Of a stretch of DNA of 64,000 nucleotides, positions 43,933 through 52,753 are shown one piece after another. The position numbers and the translations under genes were made by a program. A model generated the notes under the pieces. The model had not been told where the DNA came from, did no database searches, and was given only the letters and a program-made list of their open reading frames with translations. Each line of letters opens with the position of its first letter. Positions within the stretch are counted from its first letter, which is position 1. The DNA comes from Deltaproteobacteria bacterium (lineage in GTDB: Bacteria; Desulfobacterota; Desulfomonilia; UBA1062). The DNA is taken from the NCBI GenBank assembly GCA_018433085.1, contig JAHDRW010000008.1:266453-330452 (forward strand), given 5' to 3'.

Positions 43933-45201
43933 CTACCGTGAATCTTCCTCCAGGAGAGGGGTCCTGTCATGATATAAGACCTTCATGGGATTTACATCCC
44001 GTTCGATGCCTTTGACACGGATCGTCCCCATGGGCTCGAAGCTCATCGCGATTCCTGATTCCTCGGGAATCATCTCCTTGGTGATGCTGGAGATAATGAT
44101 TTCTCCCGGCATGCTCACGGACTCGAGTCTCTGGGCGAGATTCACCGGTTCGCCTATCACGGTGTAGTTCATCTGGTTCTTCGTCCCGATGTTCCCGGCC
44201 AGAACCACGCCGGAGGCGATCCCCACGCCTACGTCAATCGGGAAGAGTCCGTCGCTCTGGAGTTTCTTCTTCAGGGCCTTCATTCCCAGCTGAATGTCCA
44301 CTGCGCACGCTATGGCCCTCACCGGGTCACGGTCGTCCGGGTCGGGGATCCCGAAAACGGCCATGACGCCGTCTCCAAGAAATTTGTCGAGCATTCCCCC
44401 GTGCTTGAAGATGATGGGCACGACGGTGGCAAAGAACCGGTTCAGAACCTCCACCACGTCCTCCACCGTGTGTTTCTCCACCAGCGAGGTGAATCCCGAG
44501 ATGTCGGCAAACACGATGCTCACCATTTTTCTCTGCCCGCCCAGCCCGGTCATGCGCTCGTCCGCAACCAGTCGTTCCGCGAGGCCCGGAGAAAAATATC
44601 TGCCGAGATTCATCCGCTTCTTCTCCAGATCGAGCAGGTCTTGATACGTCCTTACCAGGGATGCCGTAATGGAGAGCTGGTCGGCAATGAGCTCGAAAAA
44701 CCGCAGATCGTTGGGTCCGAAGGAGCTGGCCACGTTGTCTCGGAAATTTATCACCCCGATGCAGCTTCCTTCGGAGATGATGGGCACGCAGGCGAGCGAC
44801 CCCTTCTGATTCGTCCCCCGGTTGGAGAAGTTCGGATCTTTGGTGACATCCGGGATATAGAGGGTTCGGCCGGTTTCAAGAACCTTTCCCGCCACCCCTT
44901 CGCCTTTTTTCAGCAGGATGGGGGGCCTCTTGGGCGAATCGCCGCGCATGGAGGCACTCACCACATAGAGCTGCTGGGTATCTTCATCGATGAGCATCAC
45001 CGAGACGCTGAAGATGCCCGTTGCCTGCTTGATGATATCGAGCTGTCCGATAAAGAGCTGGTTCCAGTGGGCGAGGCTTGCACCTTTGAGCGCATCTCCC
45101 AGCTCCTTGAGCAAAGAGAGCTCTGCGATTTTCTGTTCGTATCCCTCTTCCAGGGATACGATACGCTCTTTGAGAACGGTCTCGATGTCCGGGTTGATCA
45201 T
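43933..45201 (-). CDS. GAF-domain adenylate/guanylate cyclase (class III)
   Basis: 422 residues. Short N-terminal helix, GAF domain about 30-190, then a class III cyclase domain (about 225-400). Metal-binding Asp233 (FADISGF) and Asp277 (FLGDG), and the transition-state Asn354 and Arg358 (VNLAQRLE), are present, so it should be active; the nucleotide preference is not certain. ATG 45201 overlaps the HDOD gene stop by 4 nt. A soluble sensor that makes cAMP or cGMP when GAF binds its ligand. Confidence 0.88.
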   Translation of the reverse strand: MINPDIETVLKERIVSLEEGYEQKIAELSLLKELGDALKGASLAHWNQLFIGQLDIIKQATGIFSVSVMLIDEDTQQLYVVSASMRGDSPKRPPILLKKGEGVAGKVLETGRTLYIPDVTKDPNFSNRGTNQKGSLACVPIISEGSCIGVINFRDNVASSFGPNDLRFFELIADQLSITASLVRTYQDLLDLEKKRMNLGRYFSPGLAERLVADERMTGLGGQRKMVSIVFADISGFTSLVEKHTVEDVVEVLNRFFATVVPIIFKHGGMLDKFLGDGVMAVFGIPDPDDRDPVRAIACAVDIQLGMKALKKKLQSDGLFPIDVGVGIASGVVLAGNIGTKNQMNYTVIGEPVNLAQRLESVSMPGEIIISSITKEMIPEESGIAMSFEPMGTIRVKGIERDVNPMKVLYHDRTPLLEEDSR

Positions 45202-46634
45202 TTTTCTGCTTCCAGTATCGTCTTGACCCGTTGAACGATCTCTCCTGCGGTCTGGGAGAGCACGTCCTGTGAAATGGCCGGCCCCTTTCGCTCGGAGAGA
45301 TAGGTCACCGCCGCACTGTTGACCCGTGCCAGATCGATACCCCCGCAATGCGCCAGGACATCGGCGAGATGCACCGTGACTGCGAGCGACATGTCCCGTG
45401 CCTTGGAGGGCAGATGGTGGCTCATGAGCCCGTCGACGATCGCCTCGGGCAGGTTCCACCGCTCGGCTATGTATCCCCCCATCTCGGCATGGGATATGCC
45501 CGAGTCGATCTCCTCGCCGGCAAGGTCCTCCAGCGAGGCAGGCCCTGAGAATCCGCCGATGAAATGGCCCCGCTGCAGAAACATGATCTTGCCCAGATCG
45601 TGCAGCAGTCCAACCGTGTAAAGACGCTGCTTGTTGGTATAGCCTATGTGGGGACCCAGCCACTGGGAGAGATGCGCCACTACGAGGCTGTGCTCCCAGA
45701 GCTGTTTTGCATACTCGGGAGAAATGGTTTCGAGAACTTTATGAATCGCGATGGAAAAGGCCAGGTTGATCACCTCGTCATTGCCCAGGATGACCACGGC
45801 CTGCTCGACGGAGTCGATCTGCCGGTGGAACCCGTAGAACGCCGAGTTTACCACCTTCAGAACCCGGGAGGTCAGCACGGGGTCTTTCTCAATGATTCCC
45901 GCCATCTTCGAGGCCGCCAGCAATGTATCCCCCGCAAGACCGATGATCTCCCGGGATATGGACGGCAGCGTGAAGAGATGCTCGATGTTCCGGAACCTCC
46001 TGAGCGTGTTCTTTCCCTTTTCGCTCTTGGTCTCCATCTTTTCCTGGTAGCGCCACGACTGAAACAGCTCCGTGATATCGGCCTCGCTGACGTTCTCGCG
46101 GCTCTCCCCGGCGTTCCCGTGTCCATAGGGAAGGTACTCCCTCACCCAGGAGAGCTCAGGGTTGTCAGAGCCTTTGAGGAGATATCTCATTTCGTTCGGA
46201 TGGGCTGCGAGGAATGCCAGAAACTGATAGAACGTGGAGGAGATGAACCTGCTTTCAGGATCATCCTTGAACTCGCTGCTCCGTGCGTCCTTGATGGAAT
46301 CCCACAATCGCTTCACCCAGGGGGTGGTCCCCATGAACCGGAGCCTTTCGAGCGCCTCGAAGAACAGGGTCTCGATATCCTTGCCGTCCTGGGGATACAC
46401 GGCGATACCCTTGGGAAGAGAGAGAAACCTGGCGGAGGCCTCACTGGCCTGCGTGTTGAAAAGCCCCACCACGAGGTAGTCCTTCATGCTCACCGCGGTG
46501 TCCACTGTTCTCTTGTATCCCAGGGCCTTGTCCGCATACCGCTGGGGGATGACCACGACGGACATGCTCCCCCCCAGCGAGCGCACCTTCTGCAGCTCGA
46601 TGTCAAGCGGGGCAAGGATGTCGGTGTGTTCCAT
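45198..46634 (-). CDS. HDOD-domain signalling protein
   Basis: 478 residues. The HDOD domain lies about 215-410 with LPSISREIIGLAG, an HD motif LLHDLGK about 345 and a second conserved HxxVG-like region. The N-terminal ~200 residues are not recognisable. HDOD proteins are degenerate HD phosphohydrolases used in signalling. It is co-transcribed with the GAF-cyclase (4-nt overlap), hinting at one pathway. Confidence 0.82.
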   Translation of the reverse strand: MEHTDILAPLDIELQKVRSLGGSMSVVVIPQRYADKALGYKRTVDTAVSMKDYLVVGLFNTQASEASARFLSLPKGIAVYPQDGKDIETLFFEALERLRFMGTTPWVKRLWDSIKDARSSEFKDDPESRFISSTFYQFLAFLAAHPNEMRYLLKGSDNPELSWVREYLPYGHGNAGESRENVSEADITELFQSWRYQEKMETKSEKGKNTLRRFRNIEHLFTLPSISREIIGLAGDTLLAASKMAGIIEKDPVLTSRVLKVVNSAFYGFHRQIDSVEQAVVILGNDEVINLAFSIAIHKVLETISPEYAKQLWEHSLVVAHLSQWLGPHIGYTNKQRLYTVGLLHDLGKIMFLQRGHFIGGFSGPASLEDLAGEEIDSGISHAEMGGYIAERWNLPEAIVDGLMSHHLPSKARDMSLAVTVHLADVLAHCGGIDLARVNSAAVTYLSERKGPAISQDVLSQTAGEIVQRVKTILEAEK

Positions 46635-46728
46635 AATGGTTCTCTATCGACCCGAGCCGATCGAATCTTGACTTTCAGAGCATAGGTCATTTAGGATACC
46701 TGATCATCAAAATCTTAAGGACCAGACA

Positions 46729-47931
46729 ATGATCACTGTTGAACAAGCCCGAGAAATCATCGTAAGCCGGATCACGCCTCTTCCCGCAGAAAAAATCGCC
46801 CTCGATCAGGCCCTGGGCAGATACCTGGCCGAGGATATCGTCTCGGGAATGGATATTCCCCCCTGGGACAATTCCGCCATGGACGGTTATGCCGTGCGCA
46901 TCCAGGATGTTCCCGGGGAGGGAGTGCGGCTGGACGTTTCCTATGAAATCCCCGCCGGGAGCCTTCCGCAGGGGCCTCTCAGCGAAGGCCGTGCAGTAAA
47001 GATCATGACAGGCGCACCGGTCCCCCCGGGTGCTGACACAGTGGTCAAGAGGGAAGACACTCAGGAGCATGAAGGCTCGGTCGTCATCCGTACCGTGCCC
47101 CGGAAACACGACCATATCCGCTTTGCGGGAGAAGACATCCGCAAAGGGGATTTGGTCCTGAAAAAGGGAATCCTGCTGGAGGCGCCCGAGATCGGCGTTC
47201 TTGCGTCTCTCAGGCGAAGGATGGTTTTCTGCCGGCAGAGGCCGGTTGTGGCCGTCATCGCGACTGGAGACGAGGTGGCCGATCTCGATGAGGAGCTCAC
47301 CGAGGGCAAGATTCCGTCGTCCAACTCCTCGTCCCTCATCTCACGGGTGAGACAGCTCGGGGCGATTCCCCTGTACCTGGGGATTGCCAGAGACACGGTA
47401 GCGGATCTCAGGGAAAAGTTCGCCCAGGCATCCCGGGCCGACCTCATCCTGACCTCCGGCGGGGTTTCCATGGGGGATTACGACGTGGTACGCGATGTCA
47501 TGACCGAGGGCGGCAACTCCATGGAGTTCTGGAAGGTTCGGGTAAAGCCGGGCAGGCCGCTTGCTTTCGGCGTCATCAACGACACCCCTGCCATCGGGCT
47601 GCCGGGAAACCCCGTCTCGACCATGTTGTCGTTCGATCTGTTCGCCCGTTCCGCCATCTTGAAATTCATGGGCGCCGGCACCCTCACTCTGCCCAGGGTA
47701 TGTGCCAGGCTTACCGAAGACGTGCGCGGCTCCGCCGACCGTCCCCAGTATGTCCGGGGCATCCTGAAGAGATGCGGCGGCGAGCTCTGCGTTTCGCCCA
47801 CCGGGCCGCAGGGTTCGGGCATCCTGTCTTCCATGGCCAGGGGGAACTGCTACATGATCGTCCCCCAGGGGACCAAGACCCTCAAGGAGGGGGAGTACGC
47901 CGAGTGCGAGATCTTCCGTACCTCATGGTAA
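46729..47931 (+). CDS. moeA: Molybdopterin molybdenumtransferase MoeA
   Basis: 400 residues. Family opening MDIPPWDNSAMDGYAVR near residue 45 and the MPT-binding ATGDEV, then TSGGVSMGDYD and GLPGNPVS. Inserts molybdenum into molybdopterin-AMP. ATG at 46729 has AAGGA eight nt before. Separated from moaA by about 24 kb. Confidence 0.94.
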   Translation: MITVEQAREIIVSRITPLPAEKIALDQALGRYLAEDIVSGMDIPPWDNSAMDGYAVRIQDVPGEGVRLDVSYEIPAGSLPQGPLSEGRAVKIMTGAPVPPGADTVVKREDTQEHEGSVVIRTVPRKHDHIRFAGEDIRKGDLVLKKGILLEAPEIGVLASLRRRMVFCRQRPVVAVIATGDEVADLDEELTEGKIPSSNSSSLISRVRQLGAIPLYLGIARDTVADLREKFAQASRADLILTSGGVSMGDYDVVRDVMTEGGNSMEFWKVRVKPGRPLAFGVINDTPAIGLPGNPVSTMLSFDLFARSAILKFMGAGTLTLPRVCARLTEDVRGSADRPQYVRGILKRCGGELCVSPTGPQGSGILSSMARGNCYMIVPQGTKTLKEGEYAECEIFRTSW

Positions 47932-48030
47932 TGCCGGAGAATCCCTTTCCCGGTATGGTACATCTAAAAACTCCGAAAAATGCTTGTACATGCTGTGACA
48001 GCCAATATCTTTTATGATAAGCATTTTATG

Positions 48031-48058
48031 TTGACAGCTTAAGATTTATCAGTATAAG
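48031..48058 (+). promoter_or_regulatory. Sigma70 promoter of the DksA-type gene
   Basis: TTGACA (48031-48036), a 16-nt spacer and TATAAG (48053-48058), about 32 nt before the gene start. Confidence 0.6.
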
Positions 48059-48089
48059 TACCTACTTCCTAAGCGAAACGGAGGATAGA

Positions 48090-48476
48090 ATGCTGAGAAA
48101 AAATGAGCTCCTTGAGATTAAGGAGATCTTGGCGGAAATGAAGCACGAGATCCTCAAAAATCTGGAAGAGAGGATCAAGTCGAATGATGTCTCCGAACAG
48201 AGAGAAATCGGCGATATCTTTGATGATGCAGATCTTGAACAGTCCCGTGAGTTCAATCTCCTGCTCAGCACCCGGGAACGGCAGAAGCTCGAGCAGATAG
48301 AGAATGCTCTGGCCAGAATGGAGAATGGTGAATACGGTTTCTGTGAAGACTGCGGAGAGAATATTCCGGTGGGCCGCCTCAAGGCCATGCCGTTTGCAGT
48401 TTTATGCGTGAAATGCAAATCCGAAAGAGAGAGTATCGAAGGGCACACAACCGTGTATCTTGAAGAAAAGGGGTAG
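48090..48476 (+). CDS. DksA/TraR-family zinc-finger regulator
   Basis: 128 residues. N-terminal coiled coil (about 1-70), then a C4 zinc finger in CEDCG and CVKCK near residues 85-115. DksA-type proteins bind in the RNA polymerase secondary channel and modulate rRNA and amino-acid promoters with ppGpp. ATG 48090 behind GGAGGATAG. Precedes purL by 5 nt, so it may be read through to purSL-purQ. Confidence 0.88.
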   Translation: MLRKNELLEIKEILAEMKHEILKNLEERIKSNDVSEQREIGDIFDDADLEQSREFNLLLSTRERQKLEQIENALARMENGEYGFCEDCGENIPVGRLKAMPFAVLCVKCKSERESIEGHTTVYLEEKG

Positions 48477-48481
48477 AGAAT

Positions 48482-51430
48482 ATGCCCTATAGAATCGAGG
48501 TCGGTCTGAAGCCCGGCCTCTTTGATGCTCGTGGGGAGCGGTCGAAAAGACAAATCCTGCGTGCCTTTCCGGATCTCGACAAAAATATCGCTGTTCGTTG
48601 TATCGATGTCTATACCGTAGATGGAGAAAATCTCGAAGATGCCTGGATAGACGATGCATTCTGTGATCCCGTGATCCAGGATATCGCTGTCAACACCCCG
48701 CTTACCAGGGAATTCACCTGGTACATCGAGGTGGGGTACAAGCCCGGTGTCACGGACAATGTGGGCAGAAGTGCGTCATATGCCCTGCATCTCATAACCT
48801 CGCGACATTATCCCGTGTATTCCGCACGGGCGTTCCTCCTCTCGGGCGACCTGAGCCGGGACCAGGCGGAGAAGATCGCGGGAGACTGTCTTGCAAATTC
48901 ACTGATTCAGTACGTTCGAGTCCTGGATCCGCAGGAGATTCTCGAGGTCAAGCCGCACATATCGGTCGTCTCGTTGAATCATGTTCCTGCGGTTCATGAG
49001 GTATCGCTCGAACTCGACGATCAGGGGCTCGTCAAGCTCTCGAGAGAAAAGACCCTGGCCCTGAATCTCGAAGAAATGAAGGCGATCGCCTCGTTCATAG
49101 CCGACCCGGAGGTAAGGCGGTTACGCGGGCAGGTGGGTCTCGGAGAAAAGCTCACGGACGTTGAGCTCGAGTGTCTCGCTCAGACATGGTCCGAGCACTG
49201 CAAGCACAAGATATTCAACGCCGAGATCGACTACCGGGAAAACGGGAAGAGTGAGCGCGTCTCTTCTCTCTTCAAGACCTATATCCAGGGAGCGACCCGC
49301 GACATCCGGGCCGGGGCCGGAGAAAAGGACATCTGCGTAAGCGTTTTCACCGACAATGCGGGAGTGATCCGCTTCACGGACGATTACCACCTCGTGTTCA
49401 AGGTGGAGACACATAATTCCCCCTCAGCCTTGGACCCCTACGGCGGCGCGCTGACCGGAATCGTTGGCGTCAACCGCGACCCCTTCGGCACCGGCATCGG
49501 GGCGAAGCTCATCTTCAACACCGACGTGTTCTGCTTTGCCGACCCTGCCTATGCAAAAGAACTCCCCCCCAAGATCCTCCACCCGCTGAGGGTCTTCGAG
49601 GGCGTACGGGAAGGCGTGGAGCACGGGGGAAACAAGTCCGGCATACCCACGGTAAACGGCTGCATCGTCTTCGACGACCGCTACCTCGGAAAACCGCTGG
49701 TGTATTGCGGCACGGCCGGAATCATGCCCGTGGAGGTCGCCGGCATCCCCTCCCATAAAAAGGACATCAGGCCGGGCGACCTCATCGTCATGTCTGGCGG
49801 CAGGATCGGCAAGGACGGCATCCACGGCGCGACCTTCTCATCAGAGGAGCTCCATGAAGAATCGCCCACCTCCGCCGTCCAGATAGGCGACCCCATCACC
49901 CAGAAGAAGCTCACCGACTTTCTGCTGCGCGCCCGGGACCTCGGGCTCTACCGCGCCATCACCGACAACGGAGCGGGCGGCCTCTCTTCATCGGTGGGCG
50001 AGATGTCGCAGCTAAGCGGCGGGTGCCTCATCGAGCTGGAAAAACCCCCGCTGAAATACCCGGGGCTGGACCCGTGGGAGATACTCCTTTCCGAGGCACA
50101 GGAACGCATGACGCTGGCGGTCGCGCCCGAAAACATCGATGCCTTTCTCGATCTCTCCATGCAGATGGACGTGGAGTCGACGGTCATCGGTTCCTTCACA
50201 GACTCGGGATACTTCCAGTGCACCTATGACCGGAAGACCGTGGCGTACCTTCCGCTCGACTTCCTGCACGATGGGGTTCCCCGGATGCAGCTCTCCGCAA
50301 GGTGGGAGCCGAAGATCGAGCCCGATCCCCTCACACCCGTTCCCGAGGATCAGAATGCCAAGCTCGAGGAAATCCTCTCGCGGCTCAACATCTGCTCGAA
50401 GGAATATGTGGTCCGGCAGTACGATCATGAAGTACAGGGCGGCTCTATCGTCAAACCCCTCGTAGGGCAGTGCGCTGACGGACCTTCCGACGCTGCGGTC
50501 GTCCGGCCGGTACTGGAGATGTCAAAGGGGGTGGTTGTTTCCAACGGCATCATTCCCCGGTACTCGGATATCGATACCTACCATATGACCGCCTGTGCCC
50601 TTGACGAGGCCCTGAGAAACTACGTGTGCGTAGGCGGCGACCCGTATCACTGGGCCTGCCTCGACAATTTCTGCTGGTGCGACCCGGTCAGGAGCGAGCG
50701 GAACCCGGACGGCGAACACAAGCTCGCCCAACTGGTTCGCGCAAACAAGGCGCTGTACGACTATGCGGTCGCGTTTTCCTGTCCCCTGATCTCAGGCAAG
50801 GACAGCATGAAAAACGACTATATCGGTCCGGGGATCAAGATTTCCATTCCCCCGACCATCCTCGTCTCCGTGATCGGCACGATCCCCGAGGTGGAGAAGG
50901 CGGTCACCATGGACCTCAAGAGCACGGGTGATCTCGTGTACCTGCTCGGCACAACCAGAAAGGAACTCGGGGCGAGCGAGTTTTTCGCATCGTACGGCAT
51001 CGTCGGGTCGTCGGTCCCGAAGGTCGATGCCGAAACCGCACGGGCGAGATACCGGGTGCTCCATGCAGCCATATGCGGTTCGCTCATCGAGTCTGCCCAC
51101 GATCTCTCCGATGGAGGGCTGGCCGTGGCACTGGCCGAGTCGGCCTTTGCAGGGAGTTTGGGTGCGGATATAGATCTGAATGAAGTGGCCTGCGAGCCCG
51201 GCATGAACGATACCGAGATCCTGTATTCGGAATCGCAGAGCAGGATTATCGTTTCGGTCTCCCCTGAGCACGCCCATGCGTTCGAGTCGGTGTTCGCCGG
51301 CGATGCACGACGGATCGGCAGGGTAATACCGGAGCAGAGGCTCATCATCAGGTCACAAAACAACAGGGTTCTCATCGACCGCGATCTTGCTTCGCTGAAG
51401 CGGTCATGGAAAGCCCCTCTGGACTTCTGA
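48482..51430 (+). CDS. purL: Phosphoribosylformylglycinamidine synthase, PurS-PurS-PurL fusion
   Basis: 982 residues. The N-terminus holds two PurS-like repeats (about 3-80 and 82-170); each opens with an IEVGxKPGxxD pattern. The FGAR amidotransferase PurL body follows, with the early QTWSEHCKHK motif and later ATP-binding motifs. Gram-negative PurL enzymes of about 1,300 residues also include the PurQ glutaminase; here PurQ is separate (51432). ATP-dependent amidation of FGAR in purine synthesis. Starts near GGGGTAGAG. Confidence 0.9.
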   Translation: MPYRIEVGLKPGLFDARGERSKRQILRAFPDLDKNIAVRCIDVYTVDGENLEDAWIDDAFCDPVIQDIAVNTPLTREFTWYIEVGYKPGVTDNVGRSASYALHLITSRHYPVYSARAFLLSGDLSRDQAEKIAGDCLANSLIQYVRVLDPQEILEVKPHISVVSLNHVPAVHEVSLELDDQGLVKLSREKTLALNLEEMKAIASFIADPEVRRLRGQVGLGEKLTDVELECLAQTWSEHCKHKIFNAEIDYRENGKSERVSSLFKTYIQGATRDIRAGAGEKDICVSVFTDNAGVIRFTDDYHLVFKVETHNSPSALDPYGGALTGIVGVNRDPFGTGIGAKLIFNTDVFCFADPAYAKELPPKILHPLRVFEGVREGVEHGGNKSGIPTVNGCIVFDDRYLGKPLVYCGTAGIMPVEVAGIPSHKKDIRPGDLIVMSGGRIGKDGIHGATFSSEELHEESPTSAVQIGDPITQKKLTDFLLRARDLGLYRAITDNGAGGLSSSVGEMSQLSGGCLIELEKPPLKYPGLDPWEILLSEAQERMTLAVAPENIDAFLDLSMQMDVESTVIGSFTDSGYFQCTYDRKTVAYLPLDFLHDGVPRMQLSARWEPKIEPDPLTPVPEDQNAKLEEILSRLNICSKEYVVRQYDHEVQGGSIVKPLVGQCADGPSDAAVVRPVLEMSKGVVVSNGIIPRYSDIDTYHMTACALDEALRNYVCVGGDPYHWACLDNFCWCDPVRSERNPDGEHKLAQLVRANKALYDYAVAFSCPLISGKDSMKNDYIGPGIKISIPPTILVSVIGTIPEVEKAVTMDLKSTGDLVYLLGTTRKELGASEFFASYGIVGSSVPKVDAETARARYRVLHAAICGSLIESAHDLSDGGLAVALAESAFAGSLGADIDLNEVACEPGMNDTEILYSESQSRIIVSVSPEHAHAFESVFAGDARRIGRVIPEQRLIIRSQNNRVLIDRDLASLKRSWKAPLDF

Positions 51431-51431
51431 C

Positions 51432-52244
51432 ATGACACAGATCAAGGCTCTGGTTATCACTGGTTTCGGCACCAACTGCGAGATGGAGATGTCTCATGCC
51501 TGCAGGCGGGCGGGGGCGCTGAGCGATGTCGTTCACATCAGTGATGTCCTGAACGGTTCGACCCGCCTCACCGACTATCATTTCCTCAATCTGGCGGGTG
51601 GTTTCCTTGATGGCGACGATCTGGGCTCCGCACAGGTGGAAAGCGTGCGGTTGAAATACGCCAGGATTCAGACCTCCGGCAGGACCCTTTTCGAAGAAAT
51701 CCGCGACTTCATAGATCGCGGCATGATCATTCTTGGAGTATGCAACGGGTTCCAGGCCCTGGTGAAAACCGGCCTCCTTCCGGGAAACCCGGCGGGTAAG
51801 CGCCGCGTTTCCCTTTCGTTCAACGATTCAGCCAAGTTCGAAGACCGCTGGGTCAGGCTCGCCGTTGACCGTGAGAGTCCATGCGTTTTCACCCGTGGGC
51901 TCGACCGTCTCTTCCTTCCGGTGCGGCACGGCGAGGGAAAGTTCGTCTGCGACTATAACGGCACCCTCGAGGAGATCAGAACCGGTCATCTGGCGGCGCT
52001 GAAATATGCGGACGAGTCGTATGCCCCGACCATGGACTACCCCTCGAACCCAAACGGTGCCGTAGACGCCATAGCCGGAATCTGCGACGCCACAGGGCGC
52101 ATCTTCGGGCTCATGCCCCATCCGGAGGCGTTCAATCACCCGGCGAACCACCCCGCCTGGACACGCCTGAGAGAGCTTCCGGAAAAAGGGGAAGGCACGG
52201 CCATTTTCGAGAACGCGGTAGAGTTCCTCAAGGGAATCATCTAG
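51432..52244 (+). CDS. purQ: Phosphoribosylformylglycinamidine synthase glutaminase subunit PurQ
   Basis: 270 residues. Class I glutaminase: oxyanion-region GGFLDGDD, nucleophile Cys in GVCNGFQA, and the catalytic His-Glu pair MPHPEAF near the C-terminus. Supplies ammonia to PurL. Starts 1 nt after the purL stop. Confidence 0.93.
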   Translation: MTQIKALVITGFGTNCEMEMSHACRRAGALSDVVHISDVLNGSTRLTDYHFLNLAGGFLDGDDLGSAQVESVRLKYARIQTSGRTLFEEIRDFIDRGMIILGVCNGFQALVKTGLLPGNPAGKRRVSLSFNDSAKFEDRWVRLAVDRESPCVFTRGLDRLFLPVRHGEGKFVCDYNGTLEEIRTGHLAALKYADESYAPTMDYPSNPNGAVDAIAGICDATGRIFGLMPHPEAFNHPANHPAWTRLRELPEKGEGTAIFENAVEFLKGII

Positions 52245-52400
52245 GCCGCATCCCTCCTTGTTTTTCGTCCGGATCCGGTCAGCTCGCGCGTGAATCTTCT
52301 TACCGTTCTCCTTTCCCGGGAGAAGACAATCCATCAAAACAGACTTCATTGTCACGAAAAACCGTGTGGGCAGTTGTTCAAGGGTCGTCTTTTATCGTGA

Positions 52401-52416
52401 TGTTCCACGTAAAACA
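52401..52416. promoter_or_regulatory. Degenerate parS-like site
   Basis: TGTTCCACGTAAAACA matches the bacterial parS consensus TGTTTCACGTGAAACA at 14 of 16 positions. It lies between purQ and gyrA, in a region with a ParB gene at 58901. Candidate ParB-binding site. Confidence 0.45.
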
Positions 52417-52514
52417 TCGATCTAATGGTCTGATATAACACGAAATAATTTCTTTCCTATGGTCTTTGCCTCTCGAAGGACGATTACCGGCAAAAGAGAA
52501 AACAATGGCATGAA

Positions 52515-52555
52515 CCTTCAACGGCTGGACTCCATTGAAGGCGCACCGTTGAAGG
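52515..52555. terminator. Stem-loop downstream of purQ
   Basis: Perfect 10-bp arms CCTTCAACGG (52515-52524) and CCGTTGAAGG (52546-52555) around a 21-nt loop. No U-tract on either strand; a Rho-type or structural hairpin is possible. Confidence 0.4.
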
Positions 52556-52650
52556 GGGGAGGGGGATGTGACCTTGCTCTCAAGGTCATGAAGAAGCGGA
52601 CTTAGAAGGAGAATTCAACCCATGATCCGCAAGACCGGTATATCGTGATA

Positions 52651-52690
52651 AAAAAATCCCTCCTGACCTATCAGCATCAGGAGGGATTTT
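52651..52690 (-). terminator. Intrinsic terminator of gyrA
   Basis: AAAATCCCTCCTGA (52653-52666) and TCAGGAGGGATTTT (52677-52690), a perfect 14-bp stem with a 10-nt loop. On the minus strand it is followed by a T7 run, about 64 nt after the gyrA stop. Confidence 0.85.
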
Positions 52691-52753
52691 CGTGTACGGC
52701 TTGACTGTTCTCTCAGAACAAGCTTACGGGGCACCCAATCGCTGCTCTTCTTC

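Larger units (their letters stand above)
52245..52753. other. Intergenic region between purQ and gyrA
   Basis: About 500 nt, no gene; it contains the parS-like site, stem-loop and terminator listed separately. Confidence 0.7.

Noticed and set aside
48009..48027. Fur-like box upstream of the DksA-type gene
   Set aside because: Only about 13 of 19 matches, with a mismatch in the core; weaker than the two boxes reported.
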